The notes: generated by a model from the sequence alone, not told the origin. 34,381 nt of DNA from Verrucomicrobiota bacterium (GCA_018898455.1 JAHIJO010000134.1:1-34381); one strand, 5' to 3'. Counted from the first letter of the stretch, positions 15,941 to 24,526 are shown. Made by a program: numbers and translations.

Positions 15941-16618
15941 CTATTTTTGCTTGTTAAGGATTTCTTTCCCGGCAGTAAATGCTTCGCCTAATTGTTCCCC
16001 AATTCCATAGTAGTCACGAGTTGCCGGATTAAAAAGCAACCCGCATGGCAACAGGGAATTGTTTTTATCTACCATGGAATTATCAGCCTTAACCTCCATA
16101 ATCTCCCCAATAAACATGGTGTGCGACCCAACCGCAACGGTATTGATTACCTTGCACTCCATGGCAACCGGAAACTCTTTGAGATAAGGAGCATCCACCT
16201 TTTCGCCTTTGATGGGGGTGAGTCCTGTGACTGAAAGTTTATCAATATTTCTACCTGATACCAAACCAAAATAGTCCGTTTCTTCAACATAATTCTTGGA
16301 AGGAATATTCACCGTGAAGGCTTTTCTTTCCATGATGTTGGTATGGGTGTAGGTAGCCTTCCTGAGAGCAATTGAAACGCAAGGTGGTTTGGAACAGCAG
16401 ATTCCGACCCAGGCAGCGGTCATCATATTCGCTTTTCCGGCTTTATCGTAAGAGCCGATGACCCAGACCGGTGCCATTGGTTTAACTTCTGCTCCCAAGG
16501 ATATTTTATTGTCTTTCATAATTTCTTTTCCCTTCATCTGGTTGGTTTCATCCGCACAGCCAATTATGTTGACCAATAATAATCCCACGATAAAAATAGG
16601 TACTTGTGATTTTTCCAT
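15941..16618 (-). CDS. Flavin reductase-like FMN-binding protein with lipoprotein signal
   Basis: I chose ATG 16618 (225 residues, MEKSQVPIF) because AAGGAG stands 7 bases before it; the frame extends six codons further. A short positive start, a hydrophobic core (IFIVGLLLVNI) and the lipobox IIGC give a predicted lipoprotein. Mature residues from about 45 form a flavoredoxin / flavin reductase-like domain: PMAPVWVIGS, MMTAAWVGICCSKPPCVSIAL, KAFTVNIPS, DYFGLVSGRN. These split barrels bind FMN. Nearly all known members are cytoplasmic, so a lipid-anchored, extracytoplasmic form is odd. It might link respiration or metal reduction to periplasmic flavin, but that is speculation. Confidence 0.78.
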   Translation of the reverse strand: MEKSQVPIFIVGLLLVNIIGCADETNQMKGKEIMKDNKISLGAEVKPMAPVWVIGSYDKAGKANMMTAAWVGICCSKPPCVSIALRKATYTHTNIMERKAFTVNIPSKNYVEETDYFGLVSGRNIDKLSVTGLTPIKGEKVDAPYLKEFPVAMECKVINTVAVGSHTMFIGEIMEVKADNSMVDKNNSLLPCGLLFNPATRDYYGIGEQLGEAFTAGKEILNKQK

Positions 16619-17184
16619 TGGGTGACTCCTTTCCATTCGCTATTTATCGTTTCACTCAATGCCACTTCCCATTGCCCATGGACAATACCTTAGTGAAATT
16701 TAACCCTATCCCCGCCCAGATAAATCATCTCAATAATAGCGATTTTGGCTGGCATGACGAGAATATTCTTCCCCAAAAATGGTTCAAAATGATTGGATGA
16801 CCAGGAATCAGGGTAATAATGGGCATTCGGAATTATGTTGAATATTTGAGCATTTCTTCTTGGCTTGATACCATGTGTTGATTGGGCTACGATGGCAGGA
16901 AATGCAGGCAAGGCTGAAGTTGACCATATAGGATACCATGCGAGTTGACAGATCGCCTCCGGGTCATGGAAGAAGACCTATTTGAGGATGATGGCTTTAC
17001 TAAGTGCTTTACGGTTCCTGTTTTGCCAGTTTTGACATTTATCCCGATTCAGCAGAAAAAGAGACAAACGGTAGTCTTGATTGGTTTTATCCAGACAAAT
17101 ATTTAATTATCAATATCTTATACCAGCTCAATTTGCGGATAATATCAAAACATATTTTTATTAATGCTGGTGTAGCTCAAATCC
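16619..17184. other. AT-rich intergenic region without a clear gene
   Basis: This divergent spacer holds no convincing gene. A minus-strand frame of 73 codons (16690-16911) has no ribosome site and no family resemblance. The sequence is markedly AT-rich near 17090-17165. The promoters for the flavin-reductase-like gene and for lpxI must lie here, but I could not identify boxes confidently. At 17166-17180 the bases GCTGGTGTAGCTCAA equal the 5' end of a typical bacterial tRNA-Thr, without the rest of a tRNA. Confidence 0.45.
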
Positions 17185-18006
17185 ATGAATCAACCTGCAA
17201 AACTGGGATTGATCGCGGGCCGTGGCATCTATCCCCTGTTGCTGGCCGAATCCGCGAAAAAGCTGGGGGTCCGGCGCTTGGTGGCCGTGGCGTTTCGGGG
17301 TGAAACGGATCGCGCCATTGATCGGCTGGCGGATGAGGTCCATTGGCTGAACGTAGGCCAGTTGACCGCCCTGTTGGAAACGTTTCAAACGAGCGGCGTC
17401 ACCCAGGCCGTCATGGCCGGCCAGATTACGCCCACCCGTTTATTCCATGTCCGCCCCGATCGCCGCGCACTGGCATTATTGGCGCGCCTGCGGACGCGCA
17501 ACGCGGAAACCATTTTCGGAGCGATTGGTGATGAGTTGAAGTCCGTGGGCGTGGAACTTCTGCCCGCCTCGCGGTTCATGGAATCGGCCATGCCGACGCC
17601 CGGCCTTTTGAGCCGCCGTGCCCCTACCGCCGAGGAACAACAGGATATTGAACTGGGCTGCCGGGTCGCCAAGGCGACCAGCGGACTGGACATCGGGCAG
17701 ACGGCCGTCGTCAAGCAAGGAACGATCCTCGCGGTGGAAGCGTTTGAAGGCACGGATGAAACGCTCCTGCGGGCGGGACGGCTGGGAGGAGCCGGCGTGG
17801 TAGTCGTCAAGGTGGCCAAGCGGGGTCATGACCTGCGCTTCGATATTCCCGTGATCGGGTTGCAGACGCTGAAGGTGCTTAAAAAAATCCGGGCCGCCGT
17901 CCTGGCCGTGGAGGCGGGAAAGACCATTTTACTGGAATGCGCACGCCTGATCACGGAAGCCGACAAGCAAAATCTGGCGTTTCTGGCAGTGGACATGGAA
18001 AAGTAA
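17185..18006 (+). CDS. lpxI: UDP-2,3-diacylglucosamine diphosphatase LpxI
   Basis: 273 residues, the usual LpxI (DUF1009) length. The N-terminal domain opens with LGLIAGRGIYPLLLAESAKK and includes VTQAVMAGQITPTRLF. The C-terminal domain has TSGLDIGQTAVVKQGTILAVEAFEGTDE and the conserved GHDLRFDIPVIGLQTL, where the family's essential Asp probably lies. LpxI hydrolyses UDP-2,3-diacylglucosamine to lipid X and UMP, the step before LpxB, and replaces LpxH in many lineages. No strong Shine-Dalgarno precedes the ATG. A perfect hairpin begins at the last base of its stop codon, and lpxB lies two genes downstream. Confidence 0.93.
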   Translation: MNQPAKLGLIAGRGIYPLLLAESAKKLGVRRLVAVAFRGETDRAIDRLADEVHWLNVGQLTALLETFQTSGVTQAVMAGQITPTRLFHVRPDRRALALLARLRTRNAETIFGAIGDELKSVGVELLPASRFMESAMPTPGLLSRRAPTAEEQQDIELGCRVAKATSGLDIGQTAVVKQGTILAVEAFEGTDETLLRAGRLGGAGVVVVKVAKRGHDLRFDIPVIGLQTLKVLKKIRAAVLAVEAGKTILLECARLITEADKQNLAFLAVDMEK

Positions 18007-18055
18007 TAAATTCCCCCTTGTCCCGATCACGGGATGGGGACAAGGGGGAATTTAT
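18006..18055. repeat. Perfect 19-bp inverted repeat between lpxI and the Gfo/Idh gene
   Basis: The arm ATAAATTCCCCCTTGTCCC (18006-18024) is exactly complementary to 18037-18055, with a 12-base loop that itself allows a CCCG/CGGG pairing. It abuts the lpxI stop codon and ends 14 bp before the next start. There is no T-run afterwards, so it is not a classical terminator. It looks like a palindromic dispersed element and in mRNA could protect or attenuate. Confidence 0.85.
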
Positions 18056-18069
18056 GCGAGGGGTTTTAC

Positions 18070-19020
18070 ATGAGCGATTTTAAAGTCCGGGTCGGGGTAG
18101 TCGGTGTCGGCAGTCTCGGTCAGTGGCATGCCCGGATTTATTCCGAATTACCAACCGCGGAATTGGTGGGGGTCTATGATATCAACGTGGCGCGGGCGGA
18201 GGAAATCGCGGCCCGGTACCGGACGCGGGTTTTCCGGGACATGGCCGGCCTGGCGGCGGCGGTGCAAGCCGCCAGCATTGTCGTTCCGGCCGACAAGCAC
18301 TTCGAGGCGGCTTCCCTGTTCCTGGAGCGCGGCGTGCATCTGCTGGTCGAGAAGCCGATTGCCACCCGGACGGCTGATGCCGAACAGATGGTGGCGGCGG
18401 CCCAGGCCCGTAACCTGATTCTCCAGGTAGGGCACGTGGAGCGGTTCAATCCGGTGATGCGGTTTCTTGAAGGCATTCTCATCCGCCCCCGGTTTATCGA
18501 AGCCCACCGGCTGGCGCCTTATCCTCCGGCACGCAAAGGCCAGGCGCCGCGGGGTACGGAAGTCAGTGTGGTGCTGGATTTGATGATCCACGACCTGGAA
18601 GTCATCCTGCATCTGGTCCGGTCGCCGGTGCGGGAAATTCATGCCGTCGGCATCCCGGTGCTCAGTCCCAGCGAGGATATAGCCAACGTCCGGCTGTCCT
18701 TTGAGAACGGGTGCGTGGCCAATGTGACGACCAGCCGGATCAGCCCGGAAAGCATGCGCAAGATTCGCGTGTTCCAGGAGGACACCTATATCTCGCTTGA
18801 CTATCAGAATCAAACCGGCGAGTTGTACCGCAAGCTCGAGGGCAAGATAGAACGCAGCCGGGTCCCGATTGAAAAAGGCGAGGCGCTTCTGAATGAACTG
18901 GCATCGTTTGTCGAGTGCGTGCGCACCCGCGGCGAACCGGTGGTCAGCGGACAGGGAGCGGCCGAGGCCCTGAAACTGGCGGCGGATATCTGCCGCCATA
19001 TCCGCGAACATGCATCATGA
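18070..19020 (+). CDS. Gfo/Idh/MocA family oxidoreductase in the lipid A cluster
   Basis: 316 residues from ATG 18070, with GAGGGG just upstream; the in-frame ATG at 18034 lies inside the hairpin and is unlikely. The Rossmann loop is VGVVGVGSLGQWHARIY, the family motif EKPIATR follows HLLV, and the C-terminal sheet has LDLMIHDLEVILHL with the usual His-Asp. It sits between lpxI and lpxB and overlaps lpxB by ATGA. An oxidoreductase in this place is common in several phyla. GnnA, which with aminotransferase GnnB makes the 2,3-diamino sugar of lipid A, belongs to the same superfamily, but no gnnB is here. The role is therefore probably in lipid A or UDP-sugar chemistry, unproven. Confidence 0.85.
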   Translation: MSDFKVRVGVVGVGSLGQWHARIYSELPTAELVGVYDINVARAEEIAARYRTRVFRDMAGLAAAVQAASIVVPADKHFEAASLFLERGVHLLVEKPIATRTADAEQMVAAAQARNLILQVGHVERFNPVMRFLEGILIRPRFIEAHRLAPYPPARKGQAPRGTEVSVVLDLMIHDLEVILHLVRSPVREIHAVGIPVLSPSEDIANVRLSFENGCVANVTTSRISPESMRKIRVFQEDTYISLDYQNQTGELYRKLEGKIERSRVPIEKGEALLNELASFVECVRTRGEPVVSGQGAAEALKLAADICRHIREHAS

Positions 19021-20165
19021 AAAAGAAATCCATGCTGATCATTGCCGGTGAAATCTCCGGCGACATGCATGCCGCGGCGCTGGTTCGGGCTCTTCAGAAG
19101 CGGGGGATGAATGTCGATATTTTTGGCATTGGCGGCGACGAATTACGGGCCGCCGGCATGGAAATCATTGTGGATGCCCGCGAGATGGCGGTACTGGGTC
19201 TCACCGACGTGCTCCTGAAATACCGGTTTTTCCGAAAAACGTTCTATGCTATGCTGACTTTGGCCCGGGAACGCAGGCCGGACGCGATCCTGCTGGTGGA
19301 TTATCCCGGGTTTAACCTCCGGTTTGCGGCCCAGGCCCATGCGCAAGGTTTGAAGGTGCTTTACTATATTTGTCCCCAGGTCTGGGCGTGGAACCGTTCC
19401 CGCGTGCCTCGCATGGCGCGGATCGTGGATCGTCTGATCGCTATTTTTTCTCTTGAAGCGGATGTTTTCAAGGGCACCGGATTGCCGGTGGATTTCGTCG
19501 GCCACCCGCTGGTAACGGCGGCCCGGAGAACCATGGCCGAGCCGTTGGTCTGCTTGCCATGGCAAGGGGGAGAACCCTGCGTGGCGATTCTGCCCGGCAG
19601 TCGTTATCATGAGGTGAAGCGCATTTTGCCGACGATGTGGTCGGCGGCGGTGCTGCTGGAACGCCGCTTTCCCAACGCAAGTTTTATTGTGGCGGCGCCT
19701 TCGGATCAGGTGGCGCAGTGGATTAGGGATACCTTGGACGGACTTGACAGGGGACCGGCGCGCTGGTCGGTCGTGATCGGCCAGACGCGGCAGGCGCTTC
19801 GCCAGGCCCGGGCCGCCATGGTGACCTCGGGCACGGCAACGATTGAAACGGCGCTGATGCGGTGTCCGATGATTGTGGTGTATAAAACGTCCTGGATAAC
19901 CTATGGGCTTGGGCGCCTGGTGATTCGCGTGCCGTTCCTGGGCATGGTGAACATTGTGGCCGGTGAAGGATTATGCCCGGAATTCATCCAGCACCGGGCA
20001 ACCCCGCGCGCGCTGGCCGGCGGCTTGGAACCCCTGTTACGCGACAGCCCCGCCAGGACTTCGATGCTGAATGGGCTGGATCTGGTCATCGCCGCCATGG
20101 GAGAACCCGGCGCCGAGGAGCGCGCCGCTGATATTGTGTTGGCGGAGCTATCGCTGAGGAAATGA
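19017..20165 (+). CDS. lpxB: Lipid-A-disaccharide synthase LpxB
   Basis: 382 residues from ATG 19017, which overlaps the preceding stop as ATGA (translational coupling). The start gives the family opening MLIIAGEISGDMHAAALV. Other LpxB (GT19) signatures are VLYYICPQVWAWNRSRV, IFSLEADVF, AILPGSRYHEVKRILP, SGTATIETALMRCPMIVVYK and the late MVNIVAGEGLCPEFIQ. The enzyme joins lipid X and UDP-diacylglucosamine to form the lipid A disaccharide at the inner membrane. With lpxI upstream the two act in sequence. Confidence 0.95.
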   Translation: MKKKSMLIIAGEISGDMHAAALVRALQKRGMNVDIFGIGGDELRAAGMEIIVDAREMAVLGLTDVLLKYRFFRKTFYAMLTLARERRPDAILLVDYPGFNLRFAAQAHAQGLKVLYYICPQVWAWNRSRVPRMARIVDRLIAIFSLEADVFKGTGLPVDFVGHPLVTAARRTMAEPLVCLPWQGGEPCVAILPGSRYHEVKRILPTMWSAAVLLERRFPNASFIVAAPSDQVAQWIRDTLDGLDRGPARWSVVIGQTRQALRQARAAMVTSGTATIETALMRCPMIVVYKTSWITYGLGRLVIRVPFLGMVNIVAGEGLCPEFIQHRATPRALAGGLEPLLRDSPARTSMLNGLDLVIAAMGEPGAEERAADIVLAELSLRK

Positions 20166-20166
20166 A

Positions 20167-20260
20167 GGTCAAAGGTCGTAGGTCTCCGCCAAAGGCGGAT
20201 CCGCCTCAGGCGGAAAAAGTCTAAATATCTTAGGCCTGCAACTTTCGACCTTGAACTTGC
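20167..20260. repeat. Composite palindromic repeat after lpxB
   Basis: Two hairpins lie back to back: TCCGCC-AAA-GGCGGA (20185-20199, sharing its edge) and TCCGCC-TCA-GGCGGA (20200-20214). They are flanked by imperfectly inverted GTCAAAGGTCG (from 20169) and CGACCTTGAAC (from about 20247). This resembles a dispersed intergenic palindrome. It separates lpxB from the glycosyltransferase. Confidence 0.7.
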
Positions 20261-20320
20261 GACCGGGCAAAGGAAAAGAGGTTCTTGGGTTGCGGGCAAG
20301 GCCCGCGTTGGGATGCATTC

Positions 20321-21130
20321 ATGAAAACCAGCGTCATCATTACGGTGTATAACCGGCCGGAGATGTTGATCGCCTGTCTCCGGGCGCTGGCGTTCCAATC
20401 GGCCCCGATCGATGAGGCGGTTGTATCTGACGACGGATCCGACGAAGCCGCCACTCGGCGCATGAAGGCTGTCTTCGGCGAATTTCCGTTTCCGGTCAGA
20501 TACATATGGCAGGAGGATCAGGGCTACCACCTGGCCGCCGCCCGGAATAAAGCCATTCGCAAATCCAGCGGGGATTATCTCATTTCATTGGATTGCGATA
20601 TTCTCCTGTTGCCGGACGCCGTAGCGGTCCATCTCCGCCAGGCCCGGCGCGGCGTTTTTCTTGCGGCAAACCGCGCCTGGGTTGGCGAAGAGGAAACCCG
20701 CGAGTTGTTCACCCGCCAATTATCGTCGCAGCTTATTGACCTGTTCTGGGACCGGGCAGACCGAAGCCATCTCCAGCCAACGCATCGCCGGTTCATGCGG
20801 AACCTGTGGTTGAGAAAACTAGGCCTGGCTCGACGGCATAAGCCCAAGATTCTCGGTTGCCATTTCTCCCTGTTTCGCGAAGATATCGAGCGGGTCAACG
20901 GTTTTGACGAGCGCTATGTCGGTTGGGGGCTGGAGGACGATGATTTCGCCCTGCGCCTGCATCAGGCGGAGGTTCGGGGACAGTCCCTGATCCTGGAAGC
21001 ACGTGCCCTGCATCTCTGGCATCCGTCGGCGATGTCCCATCCGGGTCATGCCGAGGACAGTCCGAACCGGGCGTATTTCAATCGCCCGGATGTTCCCACC
21101 TATTGCCACCAGGGTCTTTTCAAGGAGTAA
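20321..21130 (+). CDS. Family 2 glycosyltransferase
   Basis: 269 residues from ATG 20321 (MKTSVIITVYNRPEML). The GT-A fold signatures are VSDDGSD near residue 40, then GYHLAAARNKAI and LISLDCDILLLP (the DxD metal site as DCD). The C-terminal part, GFDERYVGWGLEDDDFALRL, matches the galactosyltransferase-type domain with its WGxEDxD-like acceptor motif. It probably adds a sugar to LPS or another surface glycan, in keeping with the upstream lpx genes, although a repeat separates it from lpxB. No membrane segments are seen. Its 3' end overlaps by a few bases the frame of a relic on the other strand. Confidence 0.85.
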   Translation: MKTSVIITVYNRPEMLIACLRALAFQSAPIDEAVVSDDGSDEAATRRMKAVFGEFPFPVRYIWQEDQGYHLAAARNKAIRKSSGDYLISLDCDILLLPDAVAVHLRQARRGVFLAANRAWVGEEETRELFTRQLSSQLIDLFWDRADRSHLQPTHRRFMRNLWLRKLGLARRHKPKILGCHFSLFREDIERVNGFDERYVGWGLEDDDFALRLHQAEVRGQSLILEARALHLWHPSAMSHPGHAEDSPNRAYFNRPDVPTYCHQGLFKE

Positions 21131-21443
21131 AGCCAAGCCAAGGGCAGCGATCGCGCCATTCTGATTGGCCGAAGCCTGATCCAATCCCGTGTTCACCCGG
21201 GACGAGACTTTCCATGAAGAACGGCTGGGTCCAGGCCATGCGCTCTCCGACGCCCCAGCATTCGAAGCGCACGCAACTCGCATTTTGCGGTGCTTGGACC
21301 TCGATGACGCCGGTATCAACGACCGCGAACCGTTTCCCCACATTCTGGATAGCCGCGATACGATGGGTATTTTCCGTATCAAGCGTGAATAAGTCAGCCA
21401 AGACCGGAATGTTACAAATAAACCGGCCCCCTGCAACCCGAAA
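21120..21443 (-). pseudogene. 3' relic of a PHP-type (CehA/McbA-like) metallohydrolase gene
   Basis: The minus frame is open from a TAA at 21446-21444 to a stop at 21120. It reads RFICNIPVLADLFTLDT, then IAAIQNVGKRFAVVDTGV and SCVRFECWGVGERMAWTQPFF. The ending RFECWG...MAWTQPFF is like the C-terminal beta domain of CehA/McbA-family PHP metallohydrolases, as I recall it. Only a TTG (21401) could start it, no metal-binding domain precedes it, and gspE lies where the 5' part should be. I infer a truncated gene whose N-terminal part was lost. Confidence 0.5.
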
Positions 21444-21550
21444 TTATGTGTAATCAGGCGGCGCGGCGCCGCGCCACCCTCAGCAGCAAAGCGCGAAATA
21501 CCCTGCCGACTGCCTTGACAATCAGAGCCTTGAATCATAAGCTATTTTCC

Positions 21551-23260
21551 ATGGTACCGGCGTCCACAATAACAACCCGACTGGCGGAAATGCTCCGGCA
21601 GACAGGCCTGTTCAGCGAAGAACAGGTGACTACCCTGCTGGAGCATAAGCTCGATGGCGGCACCTCCATTACCCGTCGAGTGGTGGATGAAGGTCTCGCT
21701 GACGAGGAAGCCTTTCTGACGGCGATCAGCAAGGGCCTGGATTTTCCCTACCTGCGACTCAATGAGCTTATGGTCGGGGAGGAGATTTTGAACCGGTTGC
21801 CGGCCAAGGTGGTGTTCCAGTACAATGTCGTGCCCCTGGCCGTGGAAAACCGATTCCTGCGGGTGGCGACCAATGACCCGTTCAATCCCGGCCTGCTGGA
21901 CGCCCTGCGACTGGTTTCCGGCATGCGAATTCGTCTGGCCTTGAGCCCATCCGCCGATATTGCCAAAGCAATCAACCGGTTCTACGGGGTGGGCGCGGAC
22001 ACGATGGAGCGCCTGATCCAGGACAACCGGATCGAGGTGGAACCCGAGGAAGCGCTGGCAAAGGTGGACCTCAGCGAACTGGACCATGAAGCCTCGATCG
22101 TCAAATTTGTCAACCAGGTCATCTGGGAAGCCTACAAGGACCGCGCAACGGACATTCATTTCGAGCCCATGGAGGATGAGTTGCGCATCCGGTACCGGGT
22201 GGATGGCGTCCTGCACCAGACCTCCATGCCGCCCCAGCTCAAGCGTTTCCAGGCCGCCATCCTGTCGCGCATCAAGGTCATGGCCAACATGGACATTGCG
22301 GAAAAGCGTCTGCCGCAGGACGGCCGCATCGGCCTGTCGATTCACAGCGAGAACCTGGATATCCGCGTGTCCACGATTCCCACGGTGTATGGTGAAAGCG
22401 TCAGCCTCCGGCTGTTGACGCGGAACAGCGGCATCCTGAGCCTGGATGGCGTGGGCATGGCTCCCAAGGATGATGCGATCATCCGCAAGCTGATCCGCAG
22501 GCCGCACGGTATCCTGCTGGTCACCGGTCCCACCGGATCGGGTAAATCGACGACCCTGTATGCCTGGCTGCACACTATCAACTCCATCGAAAAGCGGATC
22601 ATTACCATTGAAGACCCGATTGAGTACGAGGTGACGGGCGTCAACCAGATTCATGTGCGCTCGGAAATCGGGCTCACCTTTGCCACGGGCTTGCGGCATA
22701 TCCTCCGGCAGGATCCCAACGTGATCATGGTCGGGGAAATCCGCGATTTTGAAACCGCGGAAATTGCCATCCGCGCGTCGCTGACCGGCCACCTGGTGTT
22801 CAGCACCCTGCACACCAACGATTCGGCCGGCGCCATTACCCGTCTGATCGACATGGGCGTCGAGCCGTTCTTGGTGGCGTCGTCGGTGGAGGCGATTGTG
22901 GCCCAGCGCCTGGTCCGCGTCTTGTGCGACATCTGCAAGCGCCCGCAGCAGCTCGACCGGCCTTTCCTCCAGGGCATTCATTTCCCCCTCGATGAGTTGG
23001 GCGACCAGCGCCTTTACGAGTCGGTGGGATGCGAAAAATGCCGGCGGACCGGGTTCCACGGGCGGTCCGGCATTTTTGAAGTCCTGACCATTACCGACGC
23101 CATTCGCCCCATGATCATTGCCCGGGAATCCTCCAACGCCATCAAGCAGAAGGGGATTGCCGAGGGCATGCGCACCCTGCGCGACGACGGGTGGGTCAAG
23201 GTGCTCAAGGGAAAGACGACGATCGAGGAAGTCCTGCGGGTTTCTGAAGAGGACGAGTGA
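21551..23260 (+). CDS. gspE: Type II secretion ATPase GspE
   Basis: 569 residues from ATG 21551; the frame extends upstream but those residues are not GspE-like. An N-terminal N1E-type domain (about 1-150) ends at AKAINRFYGV. The ATPase core has GPTGSGKSTTLYAWL (Walker A), the Asp-box IITIEDPIEYEV, VIMVGEIRDFETAEIAIRAS (Walker B) and the His-box LTGHLVFSTLHTNDSAG. A C-terminal tetracysteine zinc motif is present: CDIC and CEKC, 34 residues apart. GspE powers pseudopilus assembly from the cytoplasmic side of the inner membrane. gspF follows after 4 bp. Confidence 0.94.
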   Translation: MVPASTITTRLAEMLRQTGLFSEEQVTTLLEHKLDGGTSITRRVVDEGLADEEAFLTAISKGLDFPYLRLNELMVGEEILNRLPAKVVFQYNVVPLAVENRFLRVATNDPFNPGLLDALRLVSGMRIRLALSPSADIAKAINRFYGVGADTMERLIQDNRIEVEPEEALAKVDLSELDHEASIVKFVNQVIWEAYKDRATDIHFEPMEDELRIRYRVDGVLHQTSMPPQLKRFQAAILSRIKVMANMDIAEKRLPQDGRIGLSIHSENLDIRVSTIPTVYGESVSLRLLTRNSGILSLDGVGMAPKDDAIIRKLIRRPHGILLVTGPTGSGKSTTLYAWLHTINSIEKRIITIEDPIEYEVTGVNQIHVRSEIGLTFATGLRHILRQDPNVIMVGEIRDFETAEIAIRASLTGHLVFSTLHTNDSAGAITRLIDMGVEPFLVASSVEAIVAQRLVRVLCDICKRPQQLDRPFLQGIHFPLDELGDQRLYESVGCEKCRRTGFHGRSGIFEVLTITDAIRPMIIARESSNAIKQKGIAEGMRTLRDDGWVKVLKGKTTIEEVLRVSEEDE

Positions 23261-23264
23261 CACC

Positions 23265-24515
23265 ATGGCAAACTTCACCTATACCGCCCGCACGAGGGCG
23301 GGAGAAAAGATCGAAGGATCCGTGGAAGCCGCGGATCGGCGGACGGCCCTGCTTCAGATCGAGCGGATGGGACATGTGCCGATCGCCGTGAAGGAGCGGA
23401 GCGCCGAGGAAATCCGGGCGCCGTCCTCCGGTTTCTCCTGGACGGCCTGGCTGAGCCGCCGACCCCACCGCCTGAAAATGAGCACCCGCGAGGTGCTGAT
23501 CTTCACCAGCGAGCTTAGCGACCTGCTGGCCTCCGGCATGAAACTGAGCAACGCGCTGAACGCCCTGTCCCACCGCCGGACAAATTCGGCCGGCGACGAG
23601 ATCATCAAAACCCTCCGGGACGAGATTATCCAGGGCACCAGCCTCTCGGACGCGCTCGCGCAGTTCAAGGAATCGTTTCCCACCCTCTATGTCAGCCTGA
23701 TCCGTTCGGGCGAGGTTGGCGGGAACCAGCCGGAGGTCATGCAGCGGATCGTCAAGCATTACGAACGGCTTCAGGAAGTGAAGGAAAAGGTGATCATGGC
23801 GCTGGTTTACCCCTGCATCGTGCTGTTCGTGGGGTTCGCGACACTCGTGTTTTCCATGGTCTTCGTGATCCCCCGCTTTGCCTCGATCTTCGAGGATCTC
23901 GGCAGCACCCTGCCGCTGCCCACGCGCATCCTCATCGCCATCAGCACCGGTATGATCCACTATGGCTGGCTGATCGCCATTGCCATCGTGGCGCTGGCGC
24001 TCCTTTTCCGGCGCTATCTCGATACGGAGCCCGGCCGCATGTGGTGGCATGGTATGCAGTTGAAAGTACCGCTGATCCGGGATATCGTCATGGCTAATGC
24101 CTTCACCCAGTTTTCCCGGACGCTGGGCATGCTGATCTCCAACGGGGTGCCCGTCCTCGATGCCCTTGCCATCGGGGAACGGACGGTCCAGAATACGGTC
24201 ATTGCCCGGGAAATCCGGAACGCGAAGGAACGGGTCACCGATGGCACGACGATTTCCGGCCCGCTGGCGGCGGGCAAAATCTTCCCGCCCATGCTGACGG
24301 ACATGCTGGCCATCGGGGAGGAGACGGGTGATATGAGCGGGGCGCTGGCGCATATCGCGCGCCGCTACGAGGCCATGCTGGACCGGAGCGTAAAAATATT
24401 CACGACCGTCCTGGAGCCGATTCTCATGGTGCTCATGGCGGTCCTGGTAGGATTTGTGGCCATCAGCATCCTGCTGGCGGTCTTTGATTTGACCAATGGG
24501 TTGAACGTGCAATAG
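23265..24515 (+). CDS. gspF: Type II secretion inner membrane platform protein GspF
   Basis: 416 residues from ATG 23265, opening MANFTYTARTRAGEKIEGSVEA as the family does. Two GspF domains are visible, one around REVLIFTSELSDLLASGMKLSNAL and one around NAFTQFSRTLGMLISNGVPVLDAL. Membrane segments lie after the first (VMALVYPCIVLFVGFATLVF), between the domains, and at the C-terminus (EPILMVLMAVLVGFVAISI). It forms the membrane hub that GspE turns. It starts 4 bp after gspE. A pair of palindromes separates it from gspG. Confidence 0.94.
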   Translation: MANFTYTARTRAGEKIEGSVEAADRRTALLQIERMGHVPIAVKERSAEEIRAPSSGFSWTAWLSRRPHRLKMSTREVLIFTSELSDLLASGMKLSNALNALSHRRTNSAGDEIIKTLRDEIIQGTSLSDALAQFKESFPTLYVSLIRSGEVGGNQPEVMQRIVKHYERLQEVKEKVIMALVYPCIVLFVGFATLVFSMVFVIPRFASIFEDLGSTLPLPTRILIAISTGMIHYGWLIAIAIVALALLFRRYLDTEPGRMWWHGMQLKVPLIRDIVMANAFTQFSRTLGMLISNGVPVLDALAIGERTVQNTVIAREIRNAKERVTDGTTISGPLAAGKIFPPMLTDMLAIGEETGDMSGALAHIARRYEAMLDRSVKIFTTVLEPILMVLMAVLVGFVAISILLAVFDLTNGLNVQ

Positions 24516-24526
24516 ATTCTACTGCG

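Noticed and set aside
16690-16911. 73-codon minus-strand ORF in the AT-rich gap
   Set aside because: It has no ribosome site, no recognisable domain and no conserved neighbour spacing; it could be chance in AT-rich DNA.
17166-17240. tRNA gene before lpxI
   Set aside because: Only the first 15 bases fit a tRNA; no anticodon arm, T arm or acceptor partner follows, and lpxI coding begins at 17185.
18034-18070. Upstream ATG for the Gfo/Idh gene
   Set aside because: It sits inside the hairpin arm; ATG 18070 has a GAGGGG site and gives the normal Rossmann start.
21542-23278. 578-codon minus-strand ORF
   Set aside because: It is antisense to gspE, whose Walker, Asp-box, His-box and zinc motifs are all in the plus frame.
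23205-24512. 435-codon minus-strand ORF
   Set aside because: It is antisense to gspF; its His/Asp/Gln-rich composition is typical of a shadow frame.
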